A stretch of 64,000 nt of DNA from Semisulcospira habei. Its lineage: Eukaryota > Mollusca > Gastropoda > Semisulcospiridae. Below are positions 33,062 through 45,200 of the stretch, piece by piece. The stretch covers positions 164,127,894-164,191,893 of the forward strand of contig BTPG01000007.1 of NCBI GenBank assembly GCA_036245525.1. The letters are read 5' to 3'. The notes under the pieces were generated by a model, which was given only the letters and a program-made list of their open reading frames with translations, had not been told where the DNA came from and searched no databases. The translations under genes were made by a program, and so were the position numbers. The first letter of the stretch is position 1; every line of letters begins with the position of its first letter.

Positions 33062-33168
33062 GACACCTTTTGGGGCCCACCTGGAGCAGCTGCATGTACA
33101 GAATGTGCAACTCCTGTAGGAAGCCCTCGAACACGTTCCACCAGCTAGATGATCATCAGTGCTTTTGA
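33062..33168 (+). CDS. Candidate peptide gene, terminal exon c (second cysteine peptide)
   Basis: The acceptor GGTTTTATCCACAG precedes 33062. Two bases complete the phase-1 codon, then 34 codons and TGA. With exon 1 this gives a 68-residue precursor. The peptide carries WSSCMYRMCNSCRK (C-x4-C-x2-C) and a last cysteine two residues before the stop, so four cysteines in all, as in exon a. Tryptophan before the first cysteine and the RM pair are shared with exon a. The other two frames are open for only 18-27 codons. The SxCxYRMCN stretch is faintly like arthropod CNMamide, but there is no amidation site, so I do not assign it. Possible intervening UTR exon: acceptor at 32842. Confidence 0.5.
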
Positions 33169-33594
33169 CAAATGCCCACCAGTGAGTTCACTCATCTACC
33201 AGAGGCATAGATTTTCTTGAGCCCCGGCAGGTCACTGGAGCATATGCGGATCAATGCTTTTGATACCGTTGTTTTGGCCAGCATTCTTCAGACAGACCTG
33301 TAATCATCATAATTCATTGATGACACACTAGGTCAGTGCAAGCTTGGAGAAACCCGACAGTGATGAAAATGATGGCTTCGTGGGTCTCCGTCACCAGGTC
33401 ATCTGAATGTGCCCATGTCTGTTTTCGCATCATATCGTTTTTCATCTGATATGTGGTGGTCTATGATTTTGGACCTGACGGCTCCATTACTCCAGGCTTG
33501 AAATCCTTGTTTTGTGGGCATTTGACAGTGAATGATCAGAGAGGGGGCATACCTCACAAACTGAAACGCTTCCCATGCATACTAAATATTGCGA

Positions 33595-33790
33595 CCCCAT
33601 TCAATGGTCAAGGGTCACAAGAGGTCAGAATGTGTGAAAAAAACATGTTTTTGATAGAATGTAATTTTTTATTGGCACTTTTGCAGACATTTCAGTCAAA
33701 CTTGGCAGAAGGGTAGTTGATGATGAGACTTTCATACGCATACTAATTTGGCAGACCACTCATAAAGGTCAAGGGAGGTTGACAAATGCA
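33595..33790. repeat. Dispersed copy of the intron-3 repeat
   Basis: AATGGTCAAGGGTCACAAGA, CATACGCATACTAATTTGGC and AAAGGTCAAGGGAGG match the 10.1-10.9 kb units. Confidence 0.6.
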
Positions 33791-34241
33791 TGTGTAAAAT
33801 GTACATATATGTTGACAAGGCATAGGAGTGGGTATAAACCACTTGACATTTACGCACTTGCTCATATTTAATGAGCTTTCAGAAAGGTCAACTGTAACTG
33901 AGACAAAACAGGGTAACGGTAACTATGAATACTAAGCTACCTCATGATTAACTTTGATGTCCAACTTTGTCAAGTGGCACGATACATTTTGGCACCTCTG
34001 ATGGGACTTCTTCAGTTGGCTCAGTGGAAAGGGTAGCCGGAGACAATAGCCAGCAGTGAAACGCAGAGATGGCGACATCGGAAACTTTTAACAGCCAGCC
34101 AGCCAGCCAGCCAGTTTTGTAGATATTTTTGTAATGATCATTTTTGTTGTGATTTTGTATTTTTTTTACAGGTTGGGGGGGGGGGGGGGGATGGATAGAT
34201 ATAGGAGCCGGGAAGGGGTAGGGGTGGTGGGTAGTCAACAG

Positions 34242-34452
34242 TTAATATTTTCGCTTCCAGTGCCAACTACCGCGGAAGGATCAACCGCTGATGTTGGATC
34301 AAGGGTCGTGCCAGATTACCATGGTGCCTGAGAGGTGCCAAGCTAATCAGGCACTGTCCTGGATGGTTGATCCATCTCCTTCAACTTGTATGTAGTGCTT
34401 AGGATGTAACCTCAGATTGAGAGGTGTCTGGCTCTAGAAGTGAAAGGGTTAG
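34242..34452. mobile_element. Family B-like hairpin element
   Basis: TTAA at 34242. The hairpin GGATCAACCGCTGATGTTGG / complement and GTGCCAGATTACCATGGTGC lie at 34278-34372. The right end is AAGTGAAAGGGTTAG. Both arms have GGATCAA instead of the usual TTCAA. Confidence 0.6.
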
Positions 34453-34750
34453 GTGAGGTTTTTTTGGGGTTTTTTTTTTTTTTTTTTTGGGGGGGGGGGG
34501 TAGTGGGGATTAGGGGGTGGGGGTGGTAGGGCTTTAGTGGGACAGGGTGGTGGGGTGTAGGGGTGGGGGCTAGGGGGTAGCGGGCATAGGGGGTGGTGTT
34601 AGGTAGGGCAGGTGGATGGAAGGGTGCTGGTAGGAAGGGGGGCAGGGGGTCACTTGGGGAGGGGATTGCTGCGACTGGAAAATGTCAGTGGGTAGGGATG
34701 GTGATTCTGGGGTGGTGGTGGTGGTGGTGGTGGGGGGGGGGGGGGGGTCA
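34453..34750. repeat. G-rich low-complexity stretch
   Basis: Poly-T then GGGGGTAGGGGGTGG-type sequence. No gene. The following 34750-34950 is repeated in inverted orientation at 37950-38110. Confidence 0.7.
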
Positions 34751-35212
34751 GGTCAGGCTGAGGTGATGGGAAGTAAGACCAGCAAACAATACAGAGGTAC
34801 AGGAACAGTGTCTTGTGTGATACATCCTGATGTACCCAGGGTGGGGCATGGGGAGGGGGAAAGGGTTGTGTGCTGTGATTCACGTCACTGTGTTCTCCTT
34901 TTCAGTTTGCTTGATTTACTGTCAGATGGTCATTTACTTCCTTGCTGCATTTAATCCTCTTGTGCATGCAGTCTCTGGTACTGTTAATACTGGTGGCTGC
35001 ATGTACCAGGGGGTTAAACTCTAATGTTGACTGATCCTGTGACTACAAACTTCAGTGTTAGTTCTGGATCATGTTTTAGTTTTGTGGACTTGACATGGCA
35101 ACAGATTTCCAAAGATGTGAAACGTGGTAGTCTGTAATATTGGCGATTATGGCCTCAAGGTCAAAAATCACAGACCAGCACACCTGTAAAACCTGAATAA
35201 TATTAACCCTTT

Positions 35213-35275
35213 GGCTGTTGGCTAGCATCTGGTTGAGGTGATTCCTGCAGGACCTGCTGACAGCCAAAGGGTTAG
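35213..35275. mobile_element. Family E hairpin with internal deletion
   Basis: TTAACCCTTTGGCTGTTGGC opens and CAGCCAAAGGGTTAG closes; the right inner arm is missing. Confidence 0.65.
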
Positions 35276-35451
35276 TGTTGTACGTTGATGTGGCTTGAAC
35301 CTTGGTACAGTGACTGCTGTTAATAAAGGTATGCCTTAGGAAGACATGCTTGTATCTGCAGAGTATGATCTCTAAAAGGTCAAGACTTGAAAGATCAATA
35401 GCTGAAGAAATGACTGAGATATCACAGCTGTTTGTTGACATGTAAACCCTT

Positions 35452-35534
35452 TGGTTGTCTGTAGTGGTTTTAATCACGATGATTCCTACAGGAATCATCG
35501 CGACTAAAACTGCTGCCAACACGCAAATGGTTAA
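35452..35534. mobile_element. Family E TTAA hairpin
   Basis: AAACCCTTTGGTTGTCTGTA opens and AACACGCAAATGGTTAA closes around GATGATTCCTACAGGAATCA. Confidence 0.7.
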
Positions 35535-35764
35535 AGTGTTTGATTTCACAGATGCTGTAGCAACATCAGAGCTTGAAAGTTGCTGAAGTGTCAAGAAGTT
35601 GGCCCAGCTTGTTAAGTAAACATTCTGTTGTAGGGGAAGTAATCTAACTTTTGGACTATAGAACGTTTGACTGTTGTCTCCCTTGGTCATTCTTGCCGTT
35701 ACTGACTTGACCGTCGGCTGGTAGTCCCAATGAATCAAAGCGAAAGCTGGAAGTCCATTCCCTG

Positions 35765-35966
35765 TTAACCCATTTAGCCGCGAGTCCCAACAGCAGGAGA
35801 TGGATTTACCATGATAATTCAAGGGTAGTGCCAGGTTGGCTTGGCGCCTTTAGGCACTATCCTTGAATTATCATGGCGGCCAAACCATCTCCTGCAACTG
35901 GTACATAGTCGTTAGGCAACACCTCCCAAAAATTCAGATATGGGACCTTGGACGTAAAAGTGTTAA
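35765..35966. mobile_element. Family B TTAA hairpin MITE with shortened hairpin
   Basis: TTAACCCATTTAGCCGCGAG left; GACCTTGGACGTAAAAGTGTTAA-like right end. The hairpin loop side is deleted (GGCTTGGCGCCTTTAGGCAC). Confidence 0.7.
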
Positions 35967-36849
35967 ACAACCAAACCGAACCAATGAGTCATTTGAATCC
36001 TAGCCATCGGCACAAAAGCATATTGCAGCCTGCAGATGGTATGGCTAAACCAAAGGTGCACCTTCGTGACCCAACAAATTTTCGCCTGGAAAGTGATATC
36101 TCTTGTTTGGAAACAGATCATTAGGCCTTTTATGCCTGACATGTAGTCCATAAGATTAACTTTTTAATGATATAATTGCATAGGCATTTGAAATTGTGCT
36201 TCAAATGGCACTGTAATTCATGTTTGTTGTTTTTTTTGTGTGTTCCAAACAAAATGTTGCAGGAAAAAAACTGTGTTAAAAAAAAAAAATCTGTCTATAG
36301 GTGTATCGCCTTGTGAAGTCAGCAAACCTGGTGCAGTGTTCAACAATGACCACTCCTGAAAAAGCAAACTCCCCAAGTTTGAGAGATCGAAAGCTCACTG
36401 TACAATGTTTAGTGCATTTTCACTTCTGCGCCCAAATACCTTATCCGTTCGAAGAATGCGTTTGCAAAATTGTGCCAACAAAAGGCATAGATCACATGAC
36501 TTGCGCACCTGCAGTGGGTCATGCAGATCTGTATCTCTTGCAGTTGGGCGCATTGCAGTTTTCCTGGACAGTGAATGGGTTTATTTGTCTTGTTGCCAGG
36601 TCATGTCATCATTAAACAGTTGTTTTGCTTGAATGCGTCAGACCTAGCATAGGGCAGGTTTTAAAAGGTGTTTTAACCCTCTCGTGCATAAAGTCATGGG
36701 TACTGTTTACAGTAGTGGTGGCTTTATGCAGAAGGAAGTTAATTTTTACACCAATTACAGGTTTATAGTACTATCTTTTGCAGAGTGTACTTAGTATGCA
36801 TAGAGTCGAGGGTGATACATCGTCTCCAGAGTAGTTACGATCATTTAAT

Positions 36850-37195
36850 CCATGAGAGTGCAAGGGCAGTGCTTGATTAGCTTTGCACCTTAATAGCTGT
36901 TTCAGCCATGAGATTGTAGGGCGAATAGCTTGACAGCTTTAATCCATGAGAGTGCAAGGGCAGTGCTTGATTAGCTCAGCATCTTAGGTGTTTAAGCCTG
37001 ACGAGAATGCAAGGCCAGTGCTTAATAGCTTTGCACCTTAGTAGCTGTTTCAGCCATGAGATTGTAGGGCGAATAGCTTGACAGCTTTAGTAGATGTTTC
37101 AGGCATGAGAGTGCAAGGGTAGGGCTTGATTAGCTTTGCACCATAGCAACTGTTTCAACCATGCAAGTGCAAGGGTAGCGTTTGTTTAGCTCAGT
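36850..37195. repeat. Degenerate tandem array related to the ABC hairpin arm
   Basis: Units of GAGAGTGCAAGGGCAGTGCT + TGATTAGCTTTGCACC and CCATGAGATTGTAGGGCGAA recur about five times. They resemble one arm of the shared hairpin (AAGGGTAGTGCCAGATTAGC + TTGGCGCC). Confidence 0.55.
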
Positions 37196-37547
37196 GCTTC
37201 TCTTTCCTTTCTTTGTTGCAGGACTTTGCAGAGTTATCATGTAGTGTATGCACATGATAGATGTTTGCGTCTTTGTGCGCTTGTCTTTGGTTTTGGACCT
37301 CTTGGCTTTGACTCGTTTGAGCCATACAGTCCAAAATCACAGTGAAGCAAGTTATGAGAGTTGAACCTAGGTGTAGGCAGGTCCGACACATTCACTCAAC
37401 TGGTTTGTTTGGCAAAGACTAACTCCTGCAGCCATCAGTTCTCTTCACTCATTCATGGTGCCCCGCATCAATAGCTGCGCAAATGTCATAAAGCGCTGCC
37501 GGTACAACACTTTTGTGGCAGTTTATGTGAGACCCCTTGAGTTGAGT

Positions 37548-37711
37548 GCTAACGACTATGCACCTGTTGCAGGAGATGGGTCGACCATGATAATTCAAGG
37601 ATAGTGCCAGATTAGCTTGGCGCCACAGGTGCCAAGCTAATCTGGCACTACCCTTGAATTATCATGGTCGACCCATCTCCTGCTGTAGCGTGTCGGGGCT
37701 GAATGGGTTAA
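37548..37711. mobile_element. Family B hairpin MITE, left end eroded
   Basis: GCTAACGACTATGCACCTGT, then hairpin GGTCGACCATGATAATTCAA / complement, then GGGGCTGAATGGGTTAA at the right end. Confidence 0.75.
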
Positions 37712-37948
37712 AAGTGCTGATGGCTGCATGCACAAGAGGGTCAACTTGTTCAAGGTGCATCAGTAGCTGCGGAAATGTCATAAAATGCTATAACACTTTC
37801 ACAGCTGTTGATATGGGGTTTCTTGCATGAGTTGAACTAAAAAAAGTTTAAACACACAAAACATGAATGATTCAGAACATGTTTTTTAACTTCAATACTT
37901 TTATTCAGACATAATGTTAATGGTCACAGAATCAGTAGATACTAGGGT

Positions 37949-38300
37949 TTAATGGCAAGCAAATAAGAAACCATCTGACAGCAAGTTGAGCAATGCAGAG
38001 AACACAGTGATGGGAGACGCAGCACATAGCCCACTTCCCCTCTGTTCCCCACCTTGGGTACATAGGGACTTTTCAAATAAGACATCCACCACGTTTGCTG
38101 GCTTGCTTCCGGTCACCCCACCTACTGACATTTCACAGTCCCACCAACAGTCTCCTGCACTTCCATCCACCTCTACAAGGGAGGGGAGATTACTCATGAC
38201 CGTTACAAGTTTGCCCCCCCCCCCTCCAGCTGCCCCCATCCTTACTAACCCAACCCCATCCCTACTCTTCCACCCCCACCCCAACTATCCCATCCCTGAC
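37949..38300. repeat. Inverted partner of 34750-34950, then C-rich stretch
   Basis: CCATCTGACAGCAAGTTGAG on the plus strand is the complement of sequence near 34915. The GGGTACAT and CAGAGAACACAGTGA blocks also match in inverted order. ORFs on both strands are proline-rich artefacts. Confidence 0.45.
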
Positions 38301-38477
38301 CTCACTTTTTTGGATTTTGGGCGGCACTACCTGGCTTCATCAGCTGAGTAGTCAGTCTAGACAGGTTCCATCCATCCCTCGCATCTAATCAATATTTAAC
38401 CCCTTCACTGCAAATGGTCGCAAACTGTGTTTCTAAATGCTTTGTTAATCCTGCCAATCTCATCCGTCCAAGGACTG

Positions 38478-38835
38478 CTCCCCACCCGGGTCTGCCCTGG
38501 GGGACTTGGGGTGGGGTTAACTACTTTTTAGTTCCCAGGGTCACCCTGGTCAGCCCCATAGGGTGGGTTTTCCTCTCTATTCTGAGGCATGTGTTTCTGT
38601 CTACCCTTGGTCCATTCACCTGTATTTTCCTTTTTGAAACTCTCCCTACTATCTGCGCTGCCTGTAGCTCTTGATATTGGATGTGTGTTGCTAAATGGTC
38701 TTAGCTTTATTTAGGCCCCATGTTGTAGGTTTCTGGCGATACATACATTTAATGTTTTGTTTAGTTTTTTTTTTTCACAAGCAGTGCAGGCACGTCCTGA
38801 GAAAGTCTTGTTGCAGTCGGGACGTTAATCAATGT
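38478..38835 (+). mobile_element. Short retroposon (SINE-like), copy 2
   Basis: Begins CTCCCCACCCGGGTCTGCCC and ends AGTCGGGACGTTAATCAATG. Very similar to 55159-55546 over its whole length. Confidence 0.75.
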
Positions 38836-38839
38836 ACAA

Positions 38840-39475
38840 TTGATCCTTTGCCCTAGCATGAACATACCTCTGTGTACAAGTGTTGGCACTGTTGATGTTG
38901 GTCCGACATAAAATGCGACTAGTTACTGTCCATCGTTTCATACATGTTCAACATCTCCTGCAGAACTGTGTGATGTCACTATCTGTTGTTTTCATTTCAA
39001 TAAAATATTCTAAAAAATCTATCTTGTTTTTGTTTCCAATGTGTTACATTTACTTTAGGACCACTCCTTACACTATTAGTTGTTCAGACCTGTGACAAAG
39101 TTATGGTGATTAGTCACATTGACACTGCCACCTAAATAAAGGGAAGCATTTGTCTCTTGTGTATTCAGGCCATAGTCCACATGTAACCAGAATCCGTTAT
39201 GTCGTAGATATGAACATTTTGTTGTATAAATTCAGTAGCTATTACAATTCAAGACGGAACAATGCCAAACTCTGATCTACCCGAGACCACCATACTGAGC
39301 ATACACGTCCGATTCATGACAAAAATACACTGATGGACCAATCGGTAAGCTAATCAGGAGTTATTTATTATATACACCGACAGAAATTTCAGCAAGCTAA
39401 TCATAAAGTTATCTATTGACTTACACTGATGGAAAATTCAACTATCTGATAGATATTTATAATATACTGAAGCAT
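38840..39475. other. No gene seen
   Basis: AT-rich unique-looking sequence. Short repeats of 'AAGCTAATCA' and 'TTATCTA' occur at 39350-39450, near the start of the LINE; no ORF of interest. Confidence 0.3.
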
Positions 39476-39479
39476 TGTG

Positions 39480-41341
39480 GCTCGCCTTGGTCCTGGACAC
39501 GTGGCCGATGAGACCCTCATGGTGGTGGTGACTTCATCAAGAAAGTTCATACACCCAATCAGGAACCGCTGTGGTTAACAGCCTGGAGAGGGATGGGCTC
39601 CACCAGGTTCTTTTGCCCAAGACACGCCACATGCAATGACAACCTTGCCTCAGTCCATACCGGGTCGGTCGTCGCCCTGAACAAGGACCGCGCCTTCTGT
39701 CTTGCGCCAGGGCAGAGGTGTTAAGTGTGTTACTGGTGCACCACCAAAACTCCGTGCCAGAAACAACATCAGCATTGGCACCAGGAACGTCAGAACATTA
39801 AGAACGCCTGGAAAGGTAGAGGAACTGACACGCGAAATGAACAGATACCACTGGACCATCCTAGGACTGTGCGAAGTACGATGGAAGAAGCTTGGGGAAA
39901 CACCAACCCAGCAAAACCACAAACTGTATTACAGTGGCAGAGAAGACAAACACGAACATCCCTGCAGAGCTAGACCAAGAAAGGGGAGAAGACATGATAC
40001 GCGCCTTACTAACAAACTGCAATAAGATCTGGCAGTCAGGGGATTGGCCCACACCATGGACCCAATCACTTATAATAACTCTTCCCAAAAAAGGCAAGTT
40101 ACATCCATGCGAGAATTATCGCACGATCAGTCTTATTTGCTATTTAAGCAGTCATGTTAAAGATCTTACTGAACAGGCTGAAGCCACAGGCAGAGGAAAT
40201 CATAGCTGAGGAACAGGCAGGCTTCAGACCAGGGCGCAGCACAACTGAGCAGATCTTCAACCTGAGAGTTCTATGTGAGAGGTACCTCCAGCACCAGCAA
40301 GACCTCTATCATGTCTTTGTGGATTTTAAGAAAGCGTTTGACAGGGCGTGGCATGCAGCCCTTTGGTCCACCATGAAGCTAGACAAGATCAATGCCAACC
40401 TGATCAAAGTCATAGCAAACCTTTACAACAAGGCCACTACTGCAGTCTGCTTCAATGGCAAAATAGGAAACTGGTTTTTGCTCTCACCTACTCTTTTCAG
40501 CATCTTCCTGGAAAGAATCATGACAGACGCTCTGAAAGATCATGAAGGAACTGTCAGTATTGGAGGCAGAACAATCACAAACTTGCGCTTTGCGGACGAC
40601 ATTGATGGCCTTGCAGGAACAGAGAAGAAGCTAGCTCAGCTGGTGGAAAAGCTGGACAGTACAGCCATTGCGTATGGGATGGAAATCAGTGCAGAGAAGA
40701 CGAAACTGATGACAAATAACACAAGTGGCATTGGCACTGACGTCATGATTGGAAGCCAAAAACTGGAAACAGTTAATAAATTCAAATACTTACGAGCCAT
40801 TGTAACAGATGAGGGATCAAAACCAGAAATACTGTCCAGGACTGCGCAGACAACAACAGCACTGACAAGACTGAAGAGCATATGGGAGGACAGAAACATC
40901 ACCCTCTGCTCCAAGATCAGACTGATGCGCTCCTTATTCATCTCAGTGTTCTTGTATGCCTGCGAGTCATGGACCCTCACAGCAGACCTTGAAAGAAGGA
41001 TACAAGCCACTGAAATGAGATGTTTTCGAAGGCTGCATGGCATTTCATACAGAGATCACATCACGAATGAGGAAATGGGAAGCAGAATCAGGCAAGCCAT
41101 TGGGCCCTATTAGCCATTGTGAAAAATTGTAAACTGAAGTGGCATGGGCATGTCATGCCTTCAACAGGGCTTGCCGAAACAATCCTGCAGTACAATATCT
41201 CAGAGTGGACAGGACTGAAGCTGGGCGATAACGCTAAGAATGGCAGAGAACAGAGTGGAATGGAGGGAGCTGGTTGCCAAGTCATCAGTGGTGCCCCCGG
41301 CACGGTCGGGAAGACTACGGGATATAGATAGATAGATAGAT
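39480..41341 (+). pseudogene. RTE-type LINE, internally deleted
   Basis: A non-LTR retrotransposon relic. A 5' leader (39480-39720) is followed by the start of an APE-type endonuclease (GTRNVRTLRTPGKVEEL at 39775). Near 39955 the sequence jumps straight into the reverse transcriptase fingers. The RT runs to about 41110 with AGFRPGRSTTEQI, VFVDFKKAFDRAWH and the catalytic FADD (about 40590-40601); its C-terminal region contains LYACESWTLT. Another small deletion before LLSPTLF removed the usual VRQGC segment. The tail after 41110 is frameshifted and ends in (GATA)n. This domain order and the tetranucleotide tail suit the RTE clade. Confidence 0.85.
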
Positions 41342-41663
41342 GGAGCATTCTACAAGCTCATCATAAAGTTATCTACTTATTTATTTGTACACATTTATTT
41401 ACTTATTGCTAACTTCTTCCTCCTTAGATGTTTACAAGATTGTTACCAGCATGCACTCATGAATCCTAAACAGCTAAACACAGCCCTATTGCAATACTGT
41501 ACAGACAATGCACCTGAATGGTATACCGCATGTCATGTTTATATTGCCATCAGGCACCCGCTCGTCACTAGCACAACACTGATCTCTCACCTTTCAATCA
41601 ATCTGTTTCCAATTAACAATCAACTGACCTTCCCTGACTAGATAAGATGAGGTAACTCCTTGC

Positions 41664-41731
41664 AAGCAAGAGGCCTACATATTCTCATGAGCCACTGCGG
41701 TTGCTGCGGCTCATGAAAATAAACTTGTAGA
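41664..41731. repeat. Decayed family D hairpin
   Basis: GCAAGAGGCCTACATATTCTCATGAG-type arm (17 bp recognisable) and TGCGGCTCATGAAAAT. A 27-bp poly-A run follows at 41797-41823. Confidence 0.5.
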
Positions 41732-41793
41732 TAGAGCATGCTGTATGCAGCCTCATGTGTGAGGTCTGTGTAGTGTTTGTCCCAAGCCTTTGA

Positions 41794-41826
<33 letters not shown>

Positions 41827-42229
41827 GCAGCAAGTGATCTGTGAGATACCAATAAAATATTTTATTCTTTTAAATATACAATGTGATATTAGGCAACTGA
41901 ATTCCTTCAGGGGTCATAACATTCCTAATGAGCGACTTAGCTAACTGCTGCTGCCGCTAGGTGGCGTAAACACAGTAGGGGGTAAACCCGACATTCTCAG
42001 TGTTTTAGTTGATCCCTGTCCGTGCACATTATCGTTGGTTCTCGCGACATACTGCATGCCACGGGTATGTTGTTTTTCTGTTCACAGGCTTTCGTTTTCT
42101 TCTGGTATATCGCACAGAATTGGTTAATGTGGTTTACTGCGCTTAGCGTGTCCGGATTCTGTCATCCAATCGGGTACCAAGTTTAGAAGTAATATACCTG
42201 CGGCCTGTAGTGTAGCACTGATCTCTGGG

Positions 42230-45200
42230 CAGTGGGCAGATGTTCACATCTGCACGGGACATAGACGACCCCGCCCTCCACGAGTCCCCTGCTGCCTTGC
42301 AGGCCTGGCCGCTTGGCTGCGGAAAGGCTAAGGGAGGAAACCCCTGACATCAAAGCCCCCGTGTCTCCGGGGAAGGCTTTTGAGCCAGAGACTAGGACAA
42401 GGACAGTCTGATATAAAACCTACGACCCGAGGACCTCGATGCCACCGTCCCAGCTTGCTAGGCCATGGCAGACGAACCAAGGGTTTAAAGGGTGGGGCCA
42501 GTACTGCGCACACTGCACTCCACCAAAAAGCTCCACCGCGCAGGCTTTAGGAAACGTCCACGGACCATGACACTGACCATTCCAAGTCCTGTAGCGACGG
42601 GCGAGGGGCGAAACGGCAGGTGAAAGATGTCACTGGAAGCCGCAGTCTCAAACCTGCATGCAGGCGGTTCAGGATATTGGTCGCCTGATGTTGACCTGGG
42701 GATGACAACATCACTCGGCACACCCTGAACGACCAAGCAGCCTTCTCTAGGGACAGCACTGCTTGCTCCACACGGAGAGGGGCCTAGAAAAGGTGGCCTA
42801 AACAAAGCTTGTCCCCTCGCAACCCCAGTTGGCTAGCCGCGGTCAACGGGCATCTTCTCCTGCGGTCAAAAAACAAGAAAGAATAACGGATCCACTCTCA
42901 TGACGACCACGACCGGACTCAACGTAGCATGCTGGAACATCCGAACCATGCTCGACAAAGCAGACAGCGGACGCCCTGAACGTCGCTCCACCCTCATTGC
43001 CCATGAATTGCGGAGGTTAAACATCGACATCGCCGCGCTCAGTGAAGTACGCCTTCCGGACGAAGGCAGCCTCCAAGAACTTGGCGCTGGGTACACCCTC
43101 TACTGGTCAGGCAGGCCTGAATCAGAAAGACGGCTCTCAGGCGTGGGTTTCATGGTCAAGACCTCCATTGCGACTAAGCTGGAAAACCTACCAACGGGTC
43201 ACTCAGACCGCATCATGTCCATGCGCCTCCCACTGAGGCACCAGCAACATGTCACCCTTCTCATTGTGTACTCCCCAACCCTCCTGGCAGAGCCTGCTGA
43301 AAAGGACAAGTTTTACACTGACCTGCGCAGCCTCATACAGAGCACCCCTGCAGACGACAAAGTCATCATCCTTGGCGACTTCAACGCCAGAGTGGGCCAG
43401 GACTCTGAAGCCTGGAAAGGAGTCCTCGGCAAGCATGGCGTCGGGAACTGCAATGACAATGGCCGCCTACTGTTGGAGTTCTGTGCAGAGCAGCAACTGG
43501 TCATCACCAACACTACTTTTCAGCAAAAGGACAGTCGAAAGACCACCTGGATGCATCCTCGCTCCAAACACTGGCACCTTATCGACTATGTCCTAGTGCG
43601 TCAGAGGGACCGCAGTGATGTCCTCCTCACCAGAGTGATGCCCAGCGCAGAGTGCCACACTGACCACCGCCTTGTCCGCTGCAAACTCAGGCTCCATGTC
43701 AAGCCAAAACCCAAGAAATGGGGGCCCCAAAGAAAAAGCTTGATGTTGCCAGCCTTCAGCGCGACGACGTGAAAGCTGCCTTTCAGACAGATTTACAGCG
43801 CAGGCTCAAAGACACAGCGGACCCAGCAGACTCCTCCCCTGAAACACTCTGGGAACAACTGAAAACTGCTATTGCAAAATCCTCTGCAGAAGTCTTGGGT
43901 TTCGCTAGAAAGAAGAACAAAGACTGGTTTGACGAAAACGATGTTGAGATCCAGGAACACCTAGCAAAAAAAAAGAGCCGCCCATCAGGCCCACCTAGCC
44001 CAGCCTTCCTGCCCTGTGAAGAAGTCTGCCTTCCGCCTCGTCTGCAGCAGTCTCCAGCGCAAGCTCAGAGATCTCCAGAATGAGTGGTGGACCAGACTTG
44101 CACAGAGGACCCAGCTTTGCGCTGACAATGGTGACTACAGGGGCTTCTACGAAGCACTGAAAGCAGTGTATGGCCCCAGGCACCTGGTACAAAGTCCCCT
44201 GCGAAGCGCGAATGGCCAGGCACTCCTCACAGATAATACCTCCATCTTGAACCGCTGGTCGGAGTACTTTCAGAGCCTCTTCAGCGCTGAGCGCACTGTT
44301 CAAGAAGCAGTCGTCCTACAAATCCCACAACTCCCAGTAAAGGTTGAATTGGACGAACCACCCACCGCTGAAGAGACCCTCACAGCCATCCACCAGCTCA
44401 AGAGTGGCAAAGCAGCAGGCATTGATGGAATACCGCCAGAGATCTGGAAACATGGAGGCCCAGCACTGCACAACAAGCTCCATGACCTCTTTCTCTGCTG
44501 CTGGGAGGAAGGAACACTACCAAAGGATCTCCGTGATGCTGTCGTTATCACCCTGTACAAGAACAAAGGCGAGAAGTCTGACTGTTCCAACTATCGGGGA
44601 ATTACCCTGCTGTCCATTGCTGGGAAAATTCTTGCAAGGCTGCTCCTGAATCGGCTGGTACCTGCCATCGCTGAAGACCACCTCCCAGAGGGCCAGTGTG
44701 GCTTCAGAGCAAACAGGAGCACCACCGATATGGTCTTTGTGCTGAGACAGTTTCAGGAGAAGTGCCGCGAGCAGAACAAAGGGCTGTACGTAACGTTTGT
44801 CGACCTAACAAAAGCGTTCGACACTGTGAGCAGGCAAGGCATGCGGCAGATCCTGGAGCGACTTGGCTGTCCCCCAAAGTTCCTCAGCATGATTGTCCAG
44901 CTACACGAGGACCAGCAAGGCCAGGTCAGACTCAACAATGACCTCTCAGAACCATTCCCTATTCTCAATGGCGTAAAGCAGGGCTGTGTGCTGGCACCGA
45001 CCCTCTTCACCATCTTTTTTAGCATGATGTTGAAGCAGGCCACAGTGGACCTCGATGATGACGATGCAGTGTACATCAGGTATCGTCTCGATGGCAGCCT
45101 GTTCAACCTCAGACGACTGCAGGCCCACACGAAAACCCTAGACCAACTGATTCGTGAGCTGCTGTTTGCTGATGACGCTGCCCTCGTTGCACACACAGAG

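Noticed and set aside
35076..35822. 248-codon minus-strand ORF
   Set aside because: It runs through two family E hairpins and other repeats; composition and content show no domain.
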